DNA of 64,000 nucleotides from Paenibacillus_S sp043945595 (GTDB lineage: Bacteria; Bacillota; Bacilli; Paenibacillales; NBRC-103111). Below the pieces are notes generated by a model, which searched no databases, was not told the origin of the DNA, and worked only from the letters and a program-made list of their open reading frames with translations. Positions 1 to 9,075 of the stretch are shown in pieces (within the stretch, counting starts at the first letter, position 1; each line of letters starts with the position of its first letter). The DNA is taken from the NCBI RefSeq assembly GCF_043945595.1, contig NZ_JBIFNP010000001.1, positions 1,860,001-1,924,000 on the forward strand. The letters are read 5' to 3'. The translations under genes were made by a program, and so were the position numbers.

Positions 1-303
1 AGCTTACCGATGTGGCGGGCGATGCCGCTTTGATCGTTAACAATACGTCGCTCGGCATGCATCCGAACGTCGATTCCGTGCCTATGGATACCGCGCTTGT
101 CCGCTCCGGAACGGTGGTCAGCGATTTAGTCTATAACCCGCTGATCACGAGGTTTCTCCGCGAAGCGGAAGGAAAAGGCGCAGTCATTCACAGCGGCCTG
201 GGGATGTTCATATACCAGGGAGCGTATGCGTTCGAATATTCGGACCGGCGTGCCTGCGCCTACCGCAGCGATGCGAGACGCCGTGCTGCAATCGTTCAAA
301 TGA
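1..303 (+). CDS. aroE: Shikimate dehydrogenase, 3' end only, frameshifted
   Basis: C-terminal part of AroE, the NADPH-dependent reduction of 3-dehydroshikimate to shikimate. The reading frame starts at base 3. It shows the family motifs NNTSLGMHP, VVSDLVYNP and GMFIYQGAYAFE. After the last motif the expected tail (W-TGVPAPTAAMRDAVLQSFK) is found one frame over and ends at the TGA at 301-303, so one base, probably a C near 238-241, is extra. Without the correction the frame runs straight through into yhbY and gives a false AroE-YhbY fusion. The upstream part of the gene lies outside the window. The aroE-yhbY-nadD order matches Bacillus. Confidence 0.88.
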
Positions 304-374
304 CCATTCAGCGTGCGGAACGGGTTCCTATCGCTCCCGCACGCTCATCACATCAGAATAGAGGAATTATCATC

Positions 375-668
375 ATGCTGACAGGCAAACAGAAAAGACA
401 TTTGCGCTCCTTGGCGCATCATTTAAACCCTATTTTTCAAGTAGGCAAAGGCGGCGTCAACGATCATCTGATCCGCCATATCGAAGAAGCTATCGAGGTT
501 CGCGAGCTGATTAAAGTGACCGTGCTGAACAACTGTCTTGAGGACCGCAGCGAGATTGCCCAGCAGCTGGCCGAAGGGGCCGGCGCGGAGCTTGTGCAGG
601 TCATCGGCAAAATTATCGTGCTGTATAAAGAGTCGAAGGATAATAAAACGATCGAGCTGCCCGTTTAA
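375..668 (+). CDS. yhbY: YhbY/YqeI family RNA-binding protein
   Basis: A 97-residue CRM-domain protein that associates with the large ribosomal subunit in other bacteria. It begins MLTGKQKRHLRSLAHHLNP and has the GKGG loop (QVGKGGVNDHLIRHIEEA) typical of the family. The ATG at 375 is preceded by GAGGAATT about 8 bases upstream. The same frame is open further upstream, but that part belongs to the frameshifted aroE tail. It lies between aroE and nadD as in Bacillus subtilis yqeI. Confidence 0.93.
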   Translation: MLTGKQKRHLRSLAHHLNPIFQVGKGGVNDHLIRHIEEAIEVRELIKVTVLNNCLEDRSEIAQQLAEGAGAELVQVIGKIIVLYKESKDNKTIELPV

Positions 669-718
669 CGGCTGCTGTGACAGCAAGCTTAATCTCTTGA
701 TGAAAAAGAGGTGTATGG

Positions 719-1306
719 ATGAAGGTTGGAATCATGGGAGGAACCTTTGATCCTATTCATATCGGCCACCTGATCGCCGCTCAGATTGCCTGCGAGCAGG
801 CGGGGCTGGACGAGGTGTGGTTTATGCCGACGAATGTGCCCCCGCATAAGGAGAACGCTCCGCTGGCCTCTGCCGAGCAGCGTCTGCAGATGGTCAAGCT
901 GGCGGTGGACGCGCATCCTTATTTTCGCCCGCTGGATATCGAACTGCGCAAAGGCGGCATATCCTATACCATCGATACGGTAAAGCTGCTTCGTGAGGAG
1001 CAGCCCGGCATTCATTTTTCTTATATCATCGGAGCGGATATGGTACAGTTTTTGCCCAAATGGTATAAAATTGAGGAGCTCACGGCACTGATTACCTTTA
1101 TCGGACTGATGCGGCCCGGGTATATTCTGGATTTGGAGGATTTGCCGGTTCATATTCAGCAGGCGGTAAGCCTTGCCGAGATGCCCTTGATCGAGCTGTC
1201 TTCCACCCGCATCCGCAGCCGGAAAGCCAAAGGGCTGTCCATCCGCTACATGGTTCCGGATCGGGTATACGAATATATCGAGGAGAACGGCATCTATGGA
1301 TCGTAA
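719..1306 (+). CDS. nadD: Nicotinate-nucleotide adenylyltransferase
   Basis: Converts nicotinate mononucleotide and ATP to deamido-NAD in NAD biosynthesis; cytoplasmic. The 195-residue product has the nucleotidyltransferase motif GGTFDPIHIGH at residues 7-17 and the C-terminal SSTRIRSR motif, both diagnostic. An AAGAGGTG ribosome binding site lies just before the ATG. It overlaps the next gene, yqeK, by 11 bases, which suggests translational coupling. The nadD-yqeK pair is conserved throughout Bacillales. Confidence 0.97.
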   Translation: MKVGIMGGTFDPIHIGHLIAAQIACEQAGLDEVWFMPTNVPPHKENAPLASAEQRLQMVKLAVDAHPYFRPLDIELRKGGISYTIDTVKLLREEQPGIHFSYIIGADMVQFLPKWYKIEELTALITFIGLMRPGYILDLEDLPVHIQQAVSLAEMPLIELSSTRIRSRKAKGLSIRYMVPDRVYEYIEENGIYGS

Positions 1307-1892
1307 ACAGTTGATAGAAGCAGTGAAGTCGCAGATGCCCGCCAAGCGGTGGGAGCATACCCTTGGGGTGATGGAAACGTCGGTCATCCTGGCGCGCAGA
1401 TACGGCTGCGATCCGGAGAAAGCTTATACGGCCGCCATTCTGCACGATGTTTGCAAATTTTGGCCCGTGCAGGAGCAGGCTAAGGTGATTCGGGAGAACA
1501 ATCTGCCGCAGGATCTGCTGGATTATGATAAAGAGCTCTGGCATGCTCATGCCGGCGCATTTATCGCAAAGCGCAATTACGGCATCGGCGATGAAGAAAT
1601 ACTTGATGCGATCCGGTACCATACTTCCGGCCGGCAGGGGATGTCGCTGCTCGAAAAGGTGGTCTGTCTGGCCGATTATATCGAGCCGGGTCGCGATTTT
1701 CCAGGGGTGCATAATATTCGTGAAATCGCTGAACATAATGTAGAGAAAGCACTATTGTACGCGTTTGACGGTACCATCCGGTTTCTGCTGGATAAGGGGA
1801 GGAAGGTATACCCGCTTACGATCCATGCGCGAAACGGGCTGGTCGACGAGATAAAGCTGTCGGAACCGGTTGAGCCGGAGCTTCAAAACTGA
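1296..1892 (+). CDS. yqeK: HD-domain hydrolase YqeK (symmetrical Ap4A hydrolase family)
   Basis: A 198-residue HD-superfamily phosphohydrolase. The metal-binding His-Asp pair is at residues 50-51 (AAILHDVCKF), with further conserved His residues in RWEHTLGVM and LWHAHAGAF. Members of this family characterised in Gram-positive bacteria cleave diadenosine tetraphosphate symmetrically; assigning that activity here is by family. It overlaps nadD and is followed after 26 bases by rsfS. Confidence 0.93.
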   Translation: MDRKQLIEAVKSQMPAKRWEHTLGVMETSVILARRYGCDPEKAYTAAILHDVCKFWPVQEQAKVIRENNLPQDLLDYDKELWHAHAGAFIAKRNYGIGDEEILDAIRYHTSGRQGMSLLEKVVCLADYIEPGRDFPGVHNIREIAEHNVEKALLYAFDGTIRFLLDKGRKVYPLTIHARNGLVDEIKLSEPVEPELQN

Positions 1893-1918
1893 ACGGAATG
1901 AATAAAGGAGGAAATTGA

Positions 1919-2266
1919 ATGAGCGTAACCCCCGATCAATTAATGAATGCGGTCGTTGATGCGGCTGACGATAAAAAAGCAATGAATCTGGTGACATTGA
2001 ACCTGCAGGGTATCTCGCTGATCGCCGATTATTTCGTTATTTGTCACGGTAATTCCGAGACGCAGGTGCAGGCTATTGCGACGGAAGTCCGCAAAAGAGC
2101 GGAAGAGCTTGGCGCGCGCGTGCGCGGTACGGAAGGCATGGACACCGCGCGTTGGGTGCTGGTGGATTTGGGCGATGTAGTGGTGCATGTATTCCACCGC
2201 GATGATCGCGAGTATTACAATATTGAACGGCTTTGGTCGGATGCGAAAGTGGTAGAGCGGGTATGA
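1919..2266 (+). CDS. rsfS: Ribosomal silencing factor RsfS
   Basis: Binds ribosomal protein uL14 on the 50S subunit and blocks subunit joining when nutrients are short. The 115-residue protein has the complete fold signature, including DYFVICHGNSETQVQAIA, GTEGMDTARWVLVDLGDVVVHVF and YYNIERLW. The start has a strong AAAGGAGG site. Its TGA overlaps the ATG of the next gene (ATGA), so the two are coupled. Confidence 0.97.
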   Translation: MSVTPDQLMNAVVDAADDKKAMNLVTLNLQGISLIADYFVICHGNSETQVQAIATEVRKRAEELGARVRGTEGMDTARWVLVDLGDVVVHVFHRDDREYYNIERLWSDAKVVERV

Positions 2267-3166
2267 GTTTAGAAGCAGGTAAATGGTACGACCTGGAGGT
2301 TGCAAGGGAAGTTTCGCCTCACGGGTATTTTTTGACAGACGGAGTACAGGACGTACTCCTTCACTACAGCGAGACGGTAGGCGAAGTGCCTGTCGGCGGG
2401 GAAGTGGAAGTGTTTCTATTCTACGATTCGGACGGACCGGCTGGCCGCAACGATGCGGGAGCCGCTTATCCAATTGGGCGAGGTGGCGCTTCTCGAGGTT
2501 GTCGATATTCATAAGCGGTTCGGATGCTTTCTGGAGATGGGATTAGGCCGGCATTTGCTGCTGCCGTTCCGTGAACAGCCGGAGCTGCAGGAGCTTCGTC
2601 CCCAAATCGGGGACAAGGTGTATGTCGTTCTGGCGCACGACCGTCAAGGCAGGCTGATCGCGAAGACCGCCAACGAGCACGACCTGAAGCCGCTTTGTTT
2701 CGACGCGCCGGCGAGCTGGAAGAACAAGCTGATTAAGGGCAGAGTGTACAAAGCGCTGCAGATGGGCACGTTCCTGGTGCTGGACGGCGGCGTGATCGGC
2801 TTCGGCGTGATCGGCATGATTCATGCTACGGAAAGAACCCGCCGCCTTCGGCTCGGCGAGGAGGTTGAAGTCCGCGTCGGTTTTATCCGTGAGGACGGCA
2901 ATGCCAACTGTACGATGAAAGCGGCTAAGGAAGTCGGACGGGACGAGGATGCCGAGCAGCTGCTGGCCTTCCTGAAGGAACGGCCGAACGGGGCGATGCC
3001 TTACTCGGACGAAACGCCGCCGGATGTCATTATGCAGCGATTCAAAATAAGCAAGTCCGCTTTCAAACGGGCGATCGGCAAGCTGATGCGCGAAGGTCTG
3101 GTCTACCAGCAGGGAAGCTGGACCCATCTGAAGCCGGAAGCGCAGCAGGAGCCGCAGAGCGAATAA
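2263..3166 (+). CDS. cvfB: S1-domain RNA-binding protein, CvfB-like, frameshifted
   Basis: Similar to CvfB/YitL, proteins with several S1-type RNA-binding domains and a C-terminal winged helix, linked to virulence-gene control in Staphylococcus. The N-terminal part (GYFLTDGVQDVLLHY, GGEVEVFLFYDSDG) and the rest (MREPLIQLGEVALLEV onward) lie in two frames. Removing one C at about 2437 joins them as DGRLAATMREPL, giving 300 residues, the normal family length. The C-terminal DVIMQRFKISKSAFKRAIG matches the winged-helix end. The ATG overlaps the rsfS stop. Confidence 0.88.
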
Positions 3167-3178
3167 AGATAAATAACG

Positions 3179-3254
3179 AACCGGCAGCGATCTGCCGAGG
3201 CATTCCTTGGCCTGTTGAGCGGGAACGGGAGCCTCGGGGCCTGCCGGTTTTTCA
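3179..3254 (+). terminator. Structured intergenic hairpin, probable terminator
   Basis: Outer arms AACCGGCAG (3179-3187) and CTGCCGGTT (3241-3249) enclose a second pair, CCGAGGC (3195-3201) and GCCTCGG (3231-3237), followed by a short T-run. It lies directly after the CvfB-like gene. The T-tract is short, so partial termination is possible. Confidence 0.6.
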
Positions 3255-3273
3255 ATGAGAGGGGATTTCCCAA

Positions 3274-4059
3274 GTGGCATACGCCGAGTTCGCCTATCTG
3301 TACGATAGGCTGATGGAAGAAATGCCGTACCCGGAATGGCTCGATTTCTTAAGCCAATGCTGGAGCAAATACGGCAAACCGCGGACTCTCGCAGATCTGG
3401 GCTGCGGAACTGGGAGCTTGTCTATCCCGTTGGCGCGGCAGGGAATCGAGGTGTACGGCATCGATCTGTCTGACGATATGCTTGCCGTCGCCCAGCAAAA
3501 AGGGGCGGAAGCGGAACGGCACCAGCCGTTTCCGGCAGGAGGCTCGGTCGCCTGGCTGCAGCAGGATATGCGCGAATGGAGCCTGCACCGTCAGGTCGAT
3601 GCGGTCATTTCCTTGTGCGACTGCCTCAACTATCTGCTGGAGGAGGAAGAGGTCGCCCAAACATTTCAGCAGGTATTCGCCGGATTGAATCCCGGAGGTT
3701 TATTTGTGTTCGATGTGCACACGCCGTATCAGCTGGAGGCCTACGCGGAGGCGCAGCCGTTCTTTTTGAATGAGGATGACGTTGCCTATATTTGGACAAG
3801 CGAGCTGGACGCGGAGCGCTGTGAAATTGAGCATGCCTTGACGATCTTTGTAAGCGATATGGAAAGAGGCAGTTCAAATACTGGGAGCGAGCGGTTCCGC
3901 CGGGTGGACGAGCTGCACGTGCAGAGAGCCTACCCTATGGCATGGCTGAAACGGCAGCTGCAGCAAACGGGCTTCAGCGAAGTGGAGATGTACGGCGATT
4001 TTGCGTGGAAGTCGGTGACGAAGACGACGCAGCGGGCTTTTTTTGTGGCGCGTAAATAA
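3274..4059 (+). CDS. Class I SAM-dependent methyltransferase (YqeM-like)
   Basis: A 261-residue Rossmann-fold methyltransferase whose position before comER matches B. subtilis yqeM; the substrate is not known. Motif I is LADLGCGTGSLSIPLA, motif II includes VYGIDLSDDML, and the post-motif is SLCDCLNYLLEEEEV followed by GGLFVFDVHTPYQL. The start is a GTG at 3274 with GAGAGGGG about 10 bases upstream; no ATG fits the conserved N-terminus AYAEFAYLYD. Confidence 0.9.
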   Translation: MAYAEFAYLYDRLMEEMPYPEWLDFLSQCWSKYGKPRTLADLGCGTGSLSIPLARQGIEVYGIDLSDDMLAVAQQKGAEAERHQPFPAGGSVAWLQQDMREWSLHRQVDAVISLCDCLNYLLEEEEVAQTFQQVFAGLNPGGLFVFDVHTPYQLEAYAEAQPFFLNEDDVAYIWTSELDAERCEIEHALTIFVSDMERGSSNTGSERFRRVDELHVQRAYPMAWLKRQLQQTGFSEVEMYGDFAWKSVTKTTQRAFFVARK

Positions 4060-4113
4060 GGTTTAATGGAGAGCTTGCGCAGTCTTTATTGCGGGGTTCA
4101 ACTGCCGGAACGG

Positions 4114-4206
4114 TCATTTTAATAGCTCAAGAACCAGGCGGACGACGCCGAAAATAATGCCCCACAGGGGCAGCGATAAAAGGACTCCGTTAACAAGTCC
4201 GGTCAT
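4114..4206 (-). CDS. Predicted 30-residue membrane peptide
   Basis: A very short reading frame of 30 residues, almost wholly hydrophobic (LVNGVLLSLPLWGIIFGVV, then RLVLELLK), ending with basic residues. It could form a single membrane helix. The ATG has CGAGGTG about 8 bases upstream. It points away from leuS and towards the yqeM-like gene. I do not recognise a family, and coding status rests only on the ribosome binding site and composition. Confidence 0.45.
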   Translation of the reverse strand: MTGLVNGVLLSLPLWGIIFGVVRLVLELLK

Positions 4207-4306
4207 TAGAAAGCACCTCGGTTTCATGGATACGGCATGCGCTGCTTTTATAAGCCTATCTTTTCCAGCTTATGCCGTTTCTAATCAGATGTGAGAGACG
4301 GCGCAC

Positions 4307-4336
4307 TTGACATGATTGGCGATTTTTACATATAAT
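4307..4336 (+). promoter_or_regulatory. Sigma-A promoter of the leuS T-box transcript
   Basis: Perfect -35 TTGACA (4307-4312) and -10 TATAAT (4331-4336) with an 18-base spacer, just before the T-box leader. Confidence 0.88.
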
Positions 4337-4342
4337 CGCTGT

Positions 4343-4640
4343 ATATCCTTACAGCTGTGAAAAGAAGTAGTAGCTTGTATCATTTCTCAGAGAGCCGGAG
4401 ATTTCGGTGGGAGCCGGTAAATGACCAGAGTGAACTCGTCTTGGAGCCAGAAGGGAGAAGCTTGGCCTTGTCGTAATACGGGAATCCGATTCGGCAGCCG
4501 CCAGCCTAATCCTGATCGTCGCCCCCGCGTTAAGGGGAAGAGTGAACACGGGCAAAGCATGCCCGCTGTTAACTAGGGTGGTACCACGGGAATTCTGCCT
4601 CTCGTCCCTAGCGTTGCGCTAGCGATGAGGGGCTTTTTTG
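4343..4640 (+). promoter_or_regulatory. T-box leader of leuS with intrinsic terminator
   Basis: A tRNA-sensing leader that lets transcription into leuS continue when uncharged tRNA-Leu is present. The T-box sequence AGGGTGGTACCACGG lies at 4575-4589. The terminator arms are at about 4597-4613 and 4617-4634, followed by a T-run. The AGAGAGCCGG segment near 4389 looks like the stem I GA-rich motif. A CTC triplet at 4435-4437, in GTGAACTCG, is the likely Leu specifier; this assignment is by inspection of the fold only. Confidence 0.9.
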
Positions 4641-4676
4641 GTAGTTTGGAACGCATGTTGAAGGAGGAGCAAGGAA

Positions 4677-7127
4677 ATGACGCAGGAAACGAAAGAACAA
4701 CAAGGCTATAACCCGCTGGTTATAGAACCGAAATGGCAGGAGTATTGGGATAAGAATAAGACGTTCAAGGTGCTTGACGATGACAGTAAGCCGAAGTTTT
4801 ACGCGCTGGATATGTTCCCTTATCCGTCCGGAGCAGGCTTGCATGTAGGTCATCCGGAAGGCTATACGGCGACAGATATCGTATCCCGCTTCAAGCGGAT
4901 GCGCGGTTATAATGTGCTTCATCCGATGGGCTGGGACGCTTTCGGTCTGCCGGCCGAGCAGCATGCTCTCGATACAGGGAAGCATCCGCGCGATATTACA
5001 TTTAAGAACATCGATAACTTCCGCCGCCAAATCAAATCGCTGGGCTTTTCCTATGATTGGGACCGGGAAATCAGCACGACGGATCCGGAGTACTATAAAT
5101 GGACGCAGTGGATCTTTATCCAGCTGTACAACAAAGGGCTGGCGTATGTAGACGAGGTGCCGGTCAACTGGTGTCCTGCGCTTGGCACCGTGCTTTCCAA
5201 TGAAGAGGTCATCGACGGCCTGAGCGAACGCGGAAACCATCCGGTCATCCGCAAGCCGATGCGCCAATGGGTATTGAAAATTACGGAATATGCGGAGCGT
5301 CTGCTGGAGGATCTGGAAGAGCTGGATTGGTCCGAGTCGATCAAAGACATGCAGCGCAACTGGATCGGCAAGTCGACGGGGGCAGAGGTCGAATTCGCGA
5401 TCGACGGTCATGAAGGCCAAGCTCTGAAGGTATTCACGACCCGTCCGGATACGCTGTTCGGTGCAACGTACTGCGTCATGGCGCCTGAGCATGAGCTCGT
5501 ATCCGCCATTACGACACCGGAGCAGGAAGCGGCTGTGAAGGAATACCAGGACAAAGCGGCTCGCAAAAGCGATCTCGAGCGTACCGATCTGGCGAAGGAT
5601 AAAACCGGGGTGTTCACAGGCGCTTATGCGGTGAATCCGGTAAACGGCAGCAAGGTGCCGGTCTGGATCGCAGATTATGTCCTGGGAGGCTACGGTACGG
5701 GAGCCATTATGGCGGTGCCGGGGCATGACCAGCGCGACTGGGAGTTTGCCAAGCAGTTCGATCTGCCGATTATTGAGGTTGTCCAAGGCGGAGATGTTGC
5801 GAAAGAGGCCTACGCGGGCGACGGCAAGCATGTAAACTCCGACTTCTTGAACGGCTTGAACAACGAGCAGGCGATTGCCGCAATGATCGAGAGTCTTGAA
5901 GCCGGAGGCAAAGGCCGCGGCAAAGTAACGTACCGCCTGCGCGATTGGCTGTTCAGCCGTCAGCGCTATTGGGGCGAGCCGATCCCGATTCTGCACCTGG
6001 AAGACGGGACGATGAAAACCGTACCGGTCGATCAGCTGCCGCTGCTGCTGCCGGACGTGGATCATATCGCGCCTTCCGGAACCGGCGAATCGCCGCTTGC
6101 CAATGTGACGGAGTGGGTGAACACAGTCGATCCGGAAACCGGGATGAAAGCGCGCCGCGAGACGAATACGATGCCGCAGTGGGCGGGAAGCTGCTGGTAT
6201 TACCTGCGCTTTATCGATCCGAAGAACGATAAAGAATTGTGCTCCCCGGAGCTGCAGCGCAAATGGCTGCCGGTCGATTTGTACATCGGAGGCGCGGAGC
6301 ATGCGGTGCTGCATCTGCTGTACGCCCGTTTCTGGCATAAGGTGCTGTATGACCTGGGTGTCGTCGAAACGAAGGAGCCGTTCTACAAGCTGGTAAACCA
6401 AGGGATGATCCTGGGTGAAAATAATGAAAAAATGAGTAAATCCCGCGGCAATGTCATTAATCCGGATGAAATCGTCAATGAATTCGGCGCGGATACGCTG
6501 CGGATGTACGAAATGTTTATGGGGCCGCTGGAGGCGACCAAGCCTTGGAATGTAAACGGGGTGGAAGGCTCCTACCGCTTCCTGGGCCGGATCTGGCGCT
6601 TGTTCGTTAACGAGGACGGCCAATTGAACGGTAAGATCAATAGCGACGACGCTCATGGCAGCGATGCGTTCAAACGGATCTGGCACCGGACCATCAAGAA
6701 AATTACGGAGGATCTGGAGGCGCTTCGCTTCAACACCGCGATCAGCCAGCTGATGATTTTCATCAACGAGGCATATAAAACGGATGTGCTGCCGAAGCAG
6801 GCTATGGAGAATTTCGTACAGCTGCTGTCTCCTATCGCCCCCCATTTGGCCGAGGAGCTGTGGCAGAAGCTCGGACATAACGACTCGATTACTTATGCGG
6901 CATGGCCGGCTTACGAAGAGGCATGGACGGTGGATAACGAAGTCGAAATCGTCGTTCAGGTGAACGGTAAAATCGTCGAGCGGACGAACGTTGCCAAGGA
7001 TGCGGATGAAGCCGCATTGCAGGAGCTGGCGATGGGAATGGCAAAGGTGCAGGAAGCGATGGCAGGCAAATCGGTCCGCAAGGTCATTGCCGTAAAAGGC
7101 AAGCTTGTCAATATCGTGGTCGGCTAA
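4677..7127 (+). CDS. leuS: Leucyl-tRNA synthetase
   Basis: Charges tRNA-Leu with leucine. The 816-residue class I synthetase has the HIGH-type motif HVGH at residues 56-59 within MFPYPSGAGLHVGHPEGY, the editing-domain signature TTRPDTLFGATYCVMAPEH, and KMSKS near residue 586 (NEKMSKSRGNV). Its length is normal. An AAGGAGG site precedes the ATG. It stands alone under its own T-box rather than inside the comE operon. Confidence 0.98.
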   Translation: MTQETKEQQGYNPLVIEPKWQEYWDKNKTFKVLDDDSKPKFYALDMFPYPSGAGLHVGHPEGYTATDIVSRFKRMRGYNVLHPMGWDAFGLPAEQHALDTGKHPRDITFKNIDNFRRQIKSLGFSYDWDREISTTDPEYYKWTQWIFIQLYNKGLAYVDEVPVNWCPALGTVLSNEEVIDGLSERGNHPVIRKPMRQWVLKITEYAERLLEDLEELDWSESIKDMQRNWIGKSTGAEVEFAIDGHEGQALKVFTTRPDTLFGATYCVMAPEHELVSAITTPEQEAAVKEYQDKAARKSDLERTDLAKDKTGVFTGAYAVNPVNGSKVPVWIADYVLGGYGTGAIMAVPGHDQRDWEFAKQFDLPIIEVVQGGDVAKEAYAGDGKHVNSDFLNGLNNEQAIAAMIESLEAGGKGRGKVTYRLRDWLFSRQRYWGEPIPILHLEDGTMKTVPVDQLPLLLPDVDHIAPSGTGESPLANVTEWVNTVDPETGMKARRETNTMPQWAGSCWYYLRFIDPKNDKELCSPELQRKWLPVDLYIGGAEHAVLHLLYARFWHKVLYDLGVVETKEPFYKLVNQGMILGENNEKMSKSRGNVINPDEIVNEFGADTLRMYEMFMGPLEATKPWNVNGVEGSYRFLGRIWRLFVNEDGQLNGKINSDDAHGSDAFKRIWHRTIKKITEDLEALRFNTAISQLMIFINEAYKTDVLPKQAMENFVQLLSPIAPHLAEELWQKLGHNDSITYAAWPAYEEAWTVDNEVEIVVQVNGKIVERTNVAKDADEAALQELAMGMAKVQEAMAGKSVRKVIAVKGKLVNIVVG

Positions 7128-7161
7128 GACTTAAAACTAAACTAAGATTAATACTAAGGTT

Positions 7162-7211
7162 CAAAAAAATAACCGCTCTGTCCGGCGGAATTCCGGCGGG
7201 TCAGGGCGGTT
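7162..7211 (-). terminator. Hairpin between leuS and comER
   Basis: Arms AACCGCTCTG (7171-7180) and CAGGGCGGTT (7202-7211). A run of seven A at 7163-7169 becomes a T-run on the minus strand, so it fits best as the comER terminator; the stem may also stop leuS reading. Confidence 0.6.
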
Positions 7212-7242
7212 CATAGAAGAGAACAGCGAAAGCATCGCGTCT

Positions 7243-8077
7243 TTAATCATCCTTTGTGGTCAAAAACCGTGCTTCGAGCTTTTCCAAATCCTCTTCGTAT
7301 TTAGAATGAGTTGTGCGGATCACATGGTTAAACATGTCGCACAGCTCATTTTCCATTATACGGAGTCCTTCGGCGGTGATTCCCCCGGGAACGGAAACCC
7401 GTTTTCTAATTCCCTCCGGCGTAAAGCCGCCTGTCGTGAGCAGTTTGCCCGTCCCTAACGTCATTTCGCTAACAAGCTGCGTGGCTTCGGTCTCGGAAAT
7501 ACCGGTTTCCTGAACGGCGGCATCAACGAATTTTTGAAGGAAGAAGGAAAGGAAGGCCTGAACCGCAGCTGGTCAGATCGGAGGAGACCCGGGTATGCTT
7601 CTCTGACACCCGGATGGGGGCGCTGATATGGGAAAGCAGGTTTTCAAGCAGTTCCTTATCCTCGGCCGTCATGCGGTCGCTGTAAATGCACAGCGTCGCA
7701 CCGCTAAAGGCATAGTTCGTAATGCTGGGTATAATCTTGGCGATCTTGCATGCGATCTGGCCTTCCAGATGGCGGATGAGCACGGGGCTGGTGATTGAGA
7801 CCAGTACCTGGGAAGGACGCGCCGTGGCGCTGATTTCGTCTAAAACGGTTTTGTAATCGTTAGGCCTGACACAAATAAAGAACAGCTCGCAGCTGCTGAC
7901 CACTTCTATATTGGATGAAGCAACCCGCAGGCCCGGATAAGAGACTGCCAATCGCTCCACTTTTTCGATCGTGCGGTTCGTCGCCACAATTTGATCCGGG
8001 TTCAAAGCTCCGGATTGAATGAATGCTTCGATGAGTACACTGCCCATGCTGCCTGTGCCTATGAATCCTACTCTCAT
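7243..8077 (-). CDS. comER: ComER, ProC-like competence/sporulation protein, frameshifted
   Basis: A member of the pyrroline-5-carboxylate reductase superfamily, divergently placed next to comEA as in B. subtilis, where it is linked to sporulation and biofilm control. The N-terminal Rossmann motif is MRVGFIGTGSMGSVLIEAF; the C-terminal dimer region includes GGFTPEGIRKRVSVPGG. The frame breaks at about 7561: dropping one A there restores SDLTSCG-QAFLSFFLQKF and gives 277 residues. The second ATG (8077) is preferred because the AGGGGGG site abuts the first one. Confidence 0.85.
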
Positions 8078-8200
8078 GACCATCCCCCCTGAATAAACTG
8101 CAGCCTTCTTAATTCATATGAGTTTTAGGGGGGGAATATGTTTTTTTCTTGAAAACCGGGTTTTCATAAACGAATGAAGGAAATGGAGGGAAATCATTGT

Positions 8201-8971
8201 ATGTCAGAAAGCATGCTTCACAAAAAATGGCTGCCGCTTGCTTTGGTGCTCGGATGTCTTGCCTTAGGAGCAGCCGGCTGGTTCGGTTATTCCCTGTGGG
8301 CGGCTGCAGCCAAAGCTCAAGCAGGCTGGCGGCTGGCCAACGAGGACATGCGCGAGCTGCTGTTGGAGCAGGCGGAAGAAGGAGGGGCAGCCAAGCCGGC
8401 TGCTGCGGCAAAGGCTAAGGCGGGGAGCGTGCCTGCGAGTGACCCCGCCGGCCCGTCCGGCGCCTCGCAAGCAGCCTCCGGCGAGAGCACGGAGCCGGCA
8501 GTTCCGCAGCCGGGAGCCGTTTCCGGCGCGGCGGCTCCGCTGGAAGCCTGGGGTGGGGCCGCTGCTGCAGCTTCGGGTGCACCCCAGGCGGCCGCGAGCG
8601 CAGCTTCGGGCACAGCAGGCTCGAATGAAGCCGGCACGTCGCCGCCGGCAGCCTCGGCAAGTTCTGGTCAGGCGGACGAAAGCGCCGCTGCTGCTGCGGC
8701 GGGAACCCTCGATCCCAAGCCGTCCCAAAGTTCGGCGGCGCCAGCGGCCCAGAGCTCAGCTCAAGCCGGGGGCAGAATCAATCTTAATACCGCCACGGCG
8801 GGCCAGTTGACCGCTATTCCCGGTATCGGGGACAGCAAAGCGAAGGCGATCCTCGACTACCGTGTACAGCAGGGGGGACGTTTTCAAAGCGTAGAGCAGC
8901 TGCTGGAGGTGAAGGGCATCGGAGACAAGCTGCTGGCAAAGATGAGGCCTTATGTGACCGTAGCGCCTTGA
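8201..8971 (+). CDS. comEA: ComEA, competence DNA receptor
   Basis: Membrane-anchored receptor that binds transforming DNA outside the cell. The 256-residue product has an N-terminal membrane segment (about residues 10-34), then roughly 150 residues rich in Ala, Ser, Gly and Pro. A C-terminal double helix-hairpin-helix follows: INLNTATAGQLTAIPGIG and SVEQLLEVKGIGDKLLAKM. The SLBB-type oligomerisation domain seen in Bacillus ComEA is not evident; a low-complexity linker takes its place. The ATG at 8201, with GGAGGG 10 bases upstream, is preferred over an in-frame ATG at 8174. Confidence 0.9.
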   Translation: MSESMLHKKWLPLALVLGCLALGAAGWFGYSLWAAAAKAQAGWRLANEDMRELLLEQAEEGGAAKPAAAAKAKAGSVPASDPAGPSGASQAASGESTEPAVPQPGAVSGAAAPLEAWGGAAAAASGAPQAAASAASGTAGSNEAGTSPPAASASSGQADESAAAAAAGTLDPKPSQSSAAPAAQSSAQAGGRINLNTATAGQLTAIPGIGDSKAKAILDYRVQQGGRFQSVEQLLEVKGIGDKLLAKMRPYVTVAP

Positions 8972-9075
8972 TGCGATTACTGCATAACAGCGCTTTCGTT
9001 TTTTTACCATTTATGAGAAAATAGCAGTGAACCCATAATCATACTATTATTTATCTATTAAAGGGAGGCAATACC

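Noticed and set aside
12..668. AroE-YhbY fusion protein
   Set aside because: The AroE tail is recovered in another frame with its own stop and yhbY has its own start and binding site; the join results from one extra base.
4608..6878. Long minus-strand open frame opposite leuS
   Set aside because: Leucyl-tRNA synthetase is certain on the plus strand; the antisense frame has no recognisable domains and arises from codon use.
8264..8728. Minus-strand frames in comEA
   Set aside because: Product of the Ala/Ser/Gly-rich, high-GC linker; no motifs.
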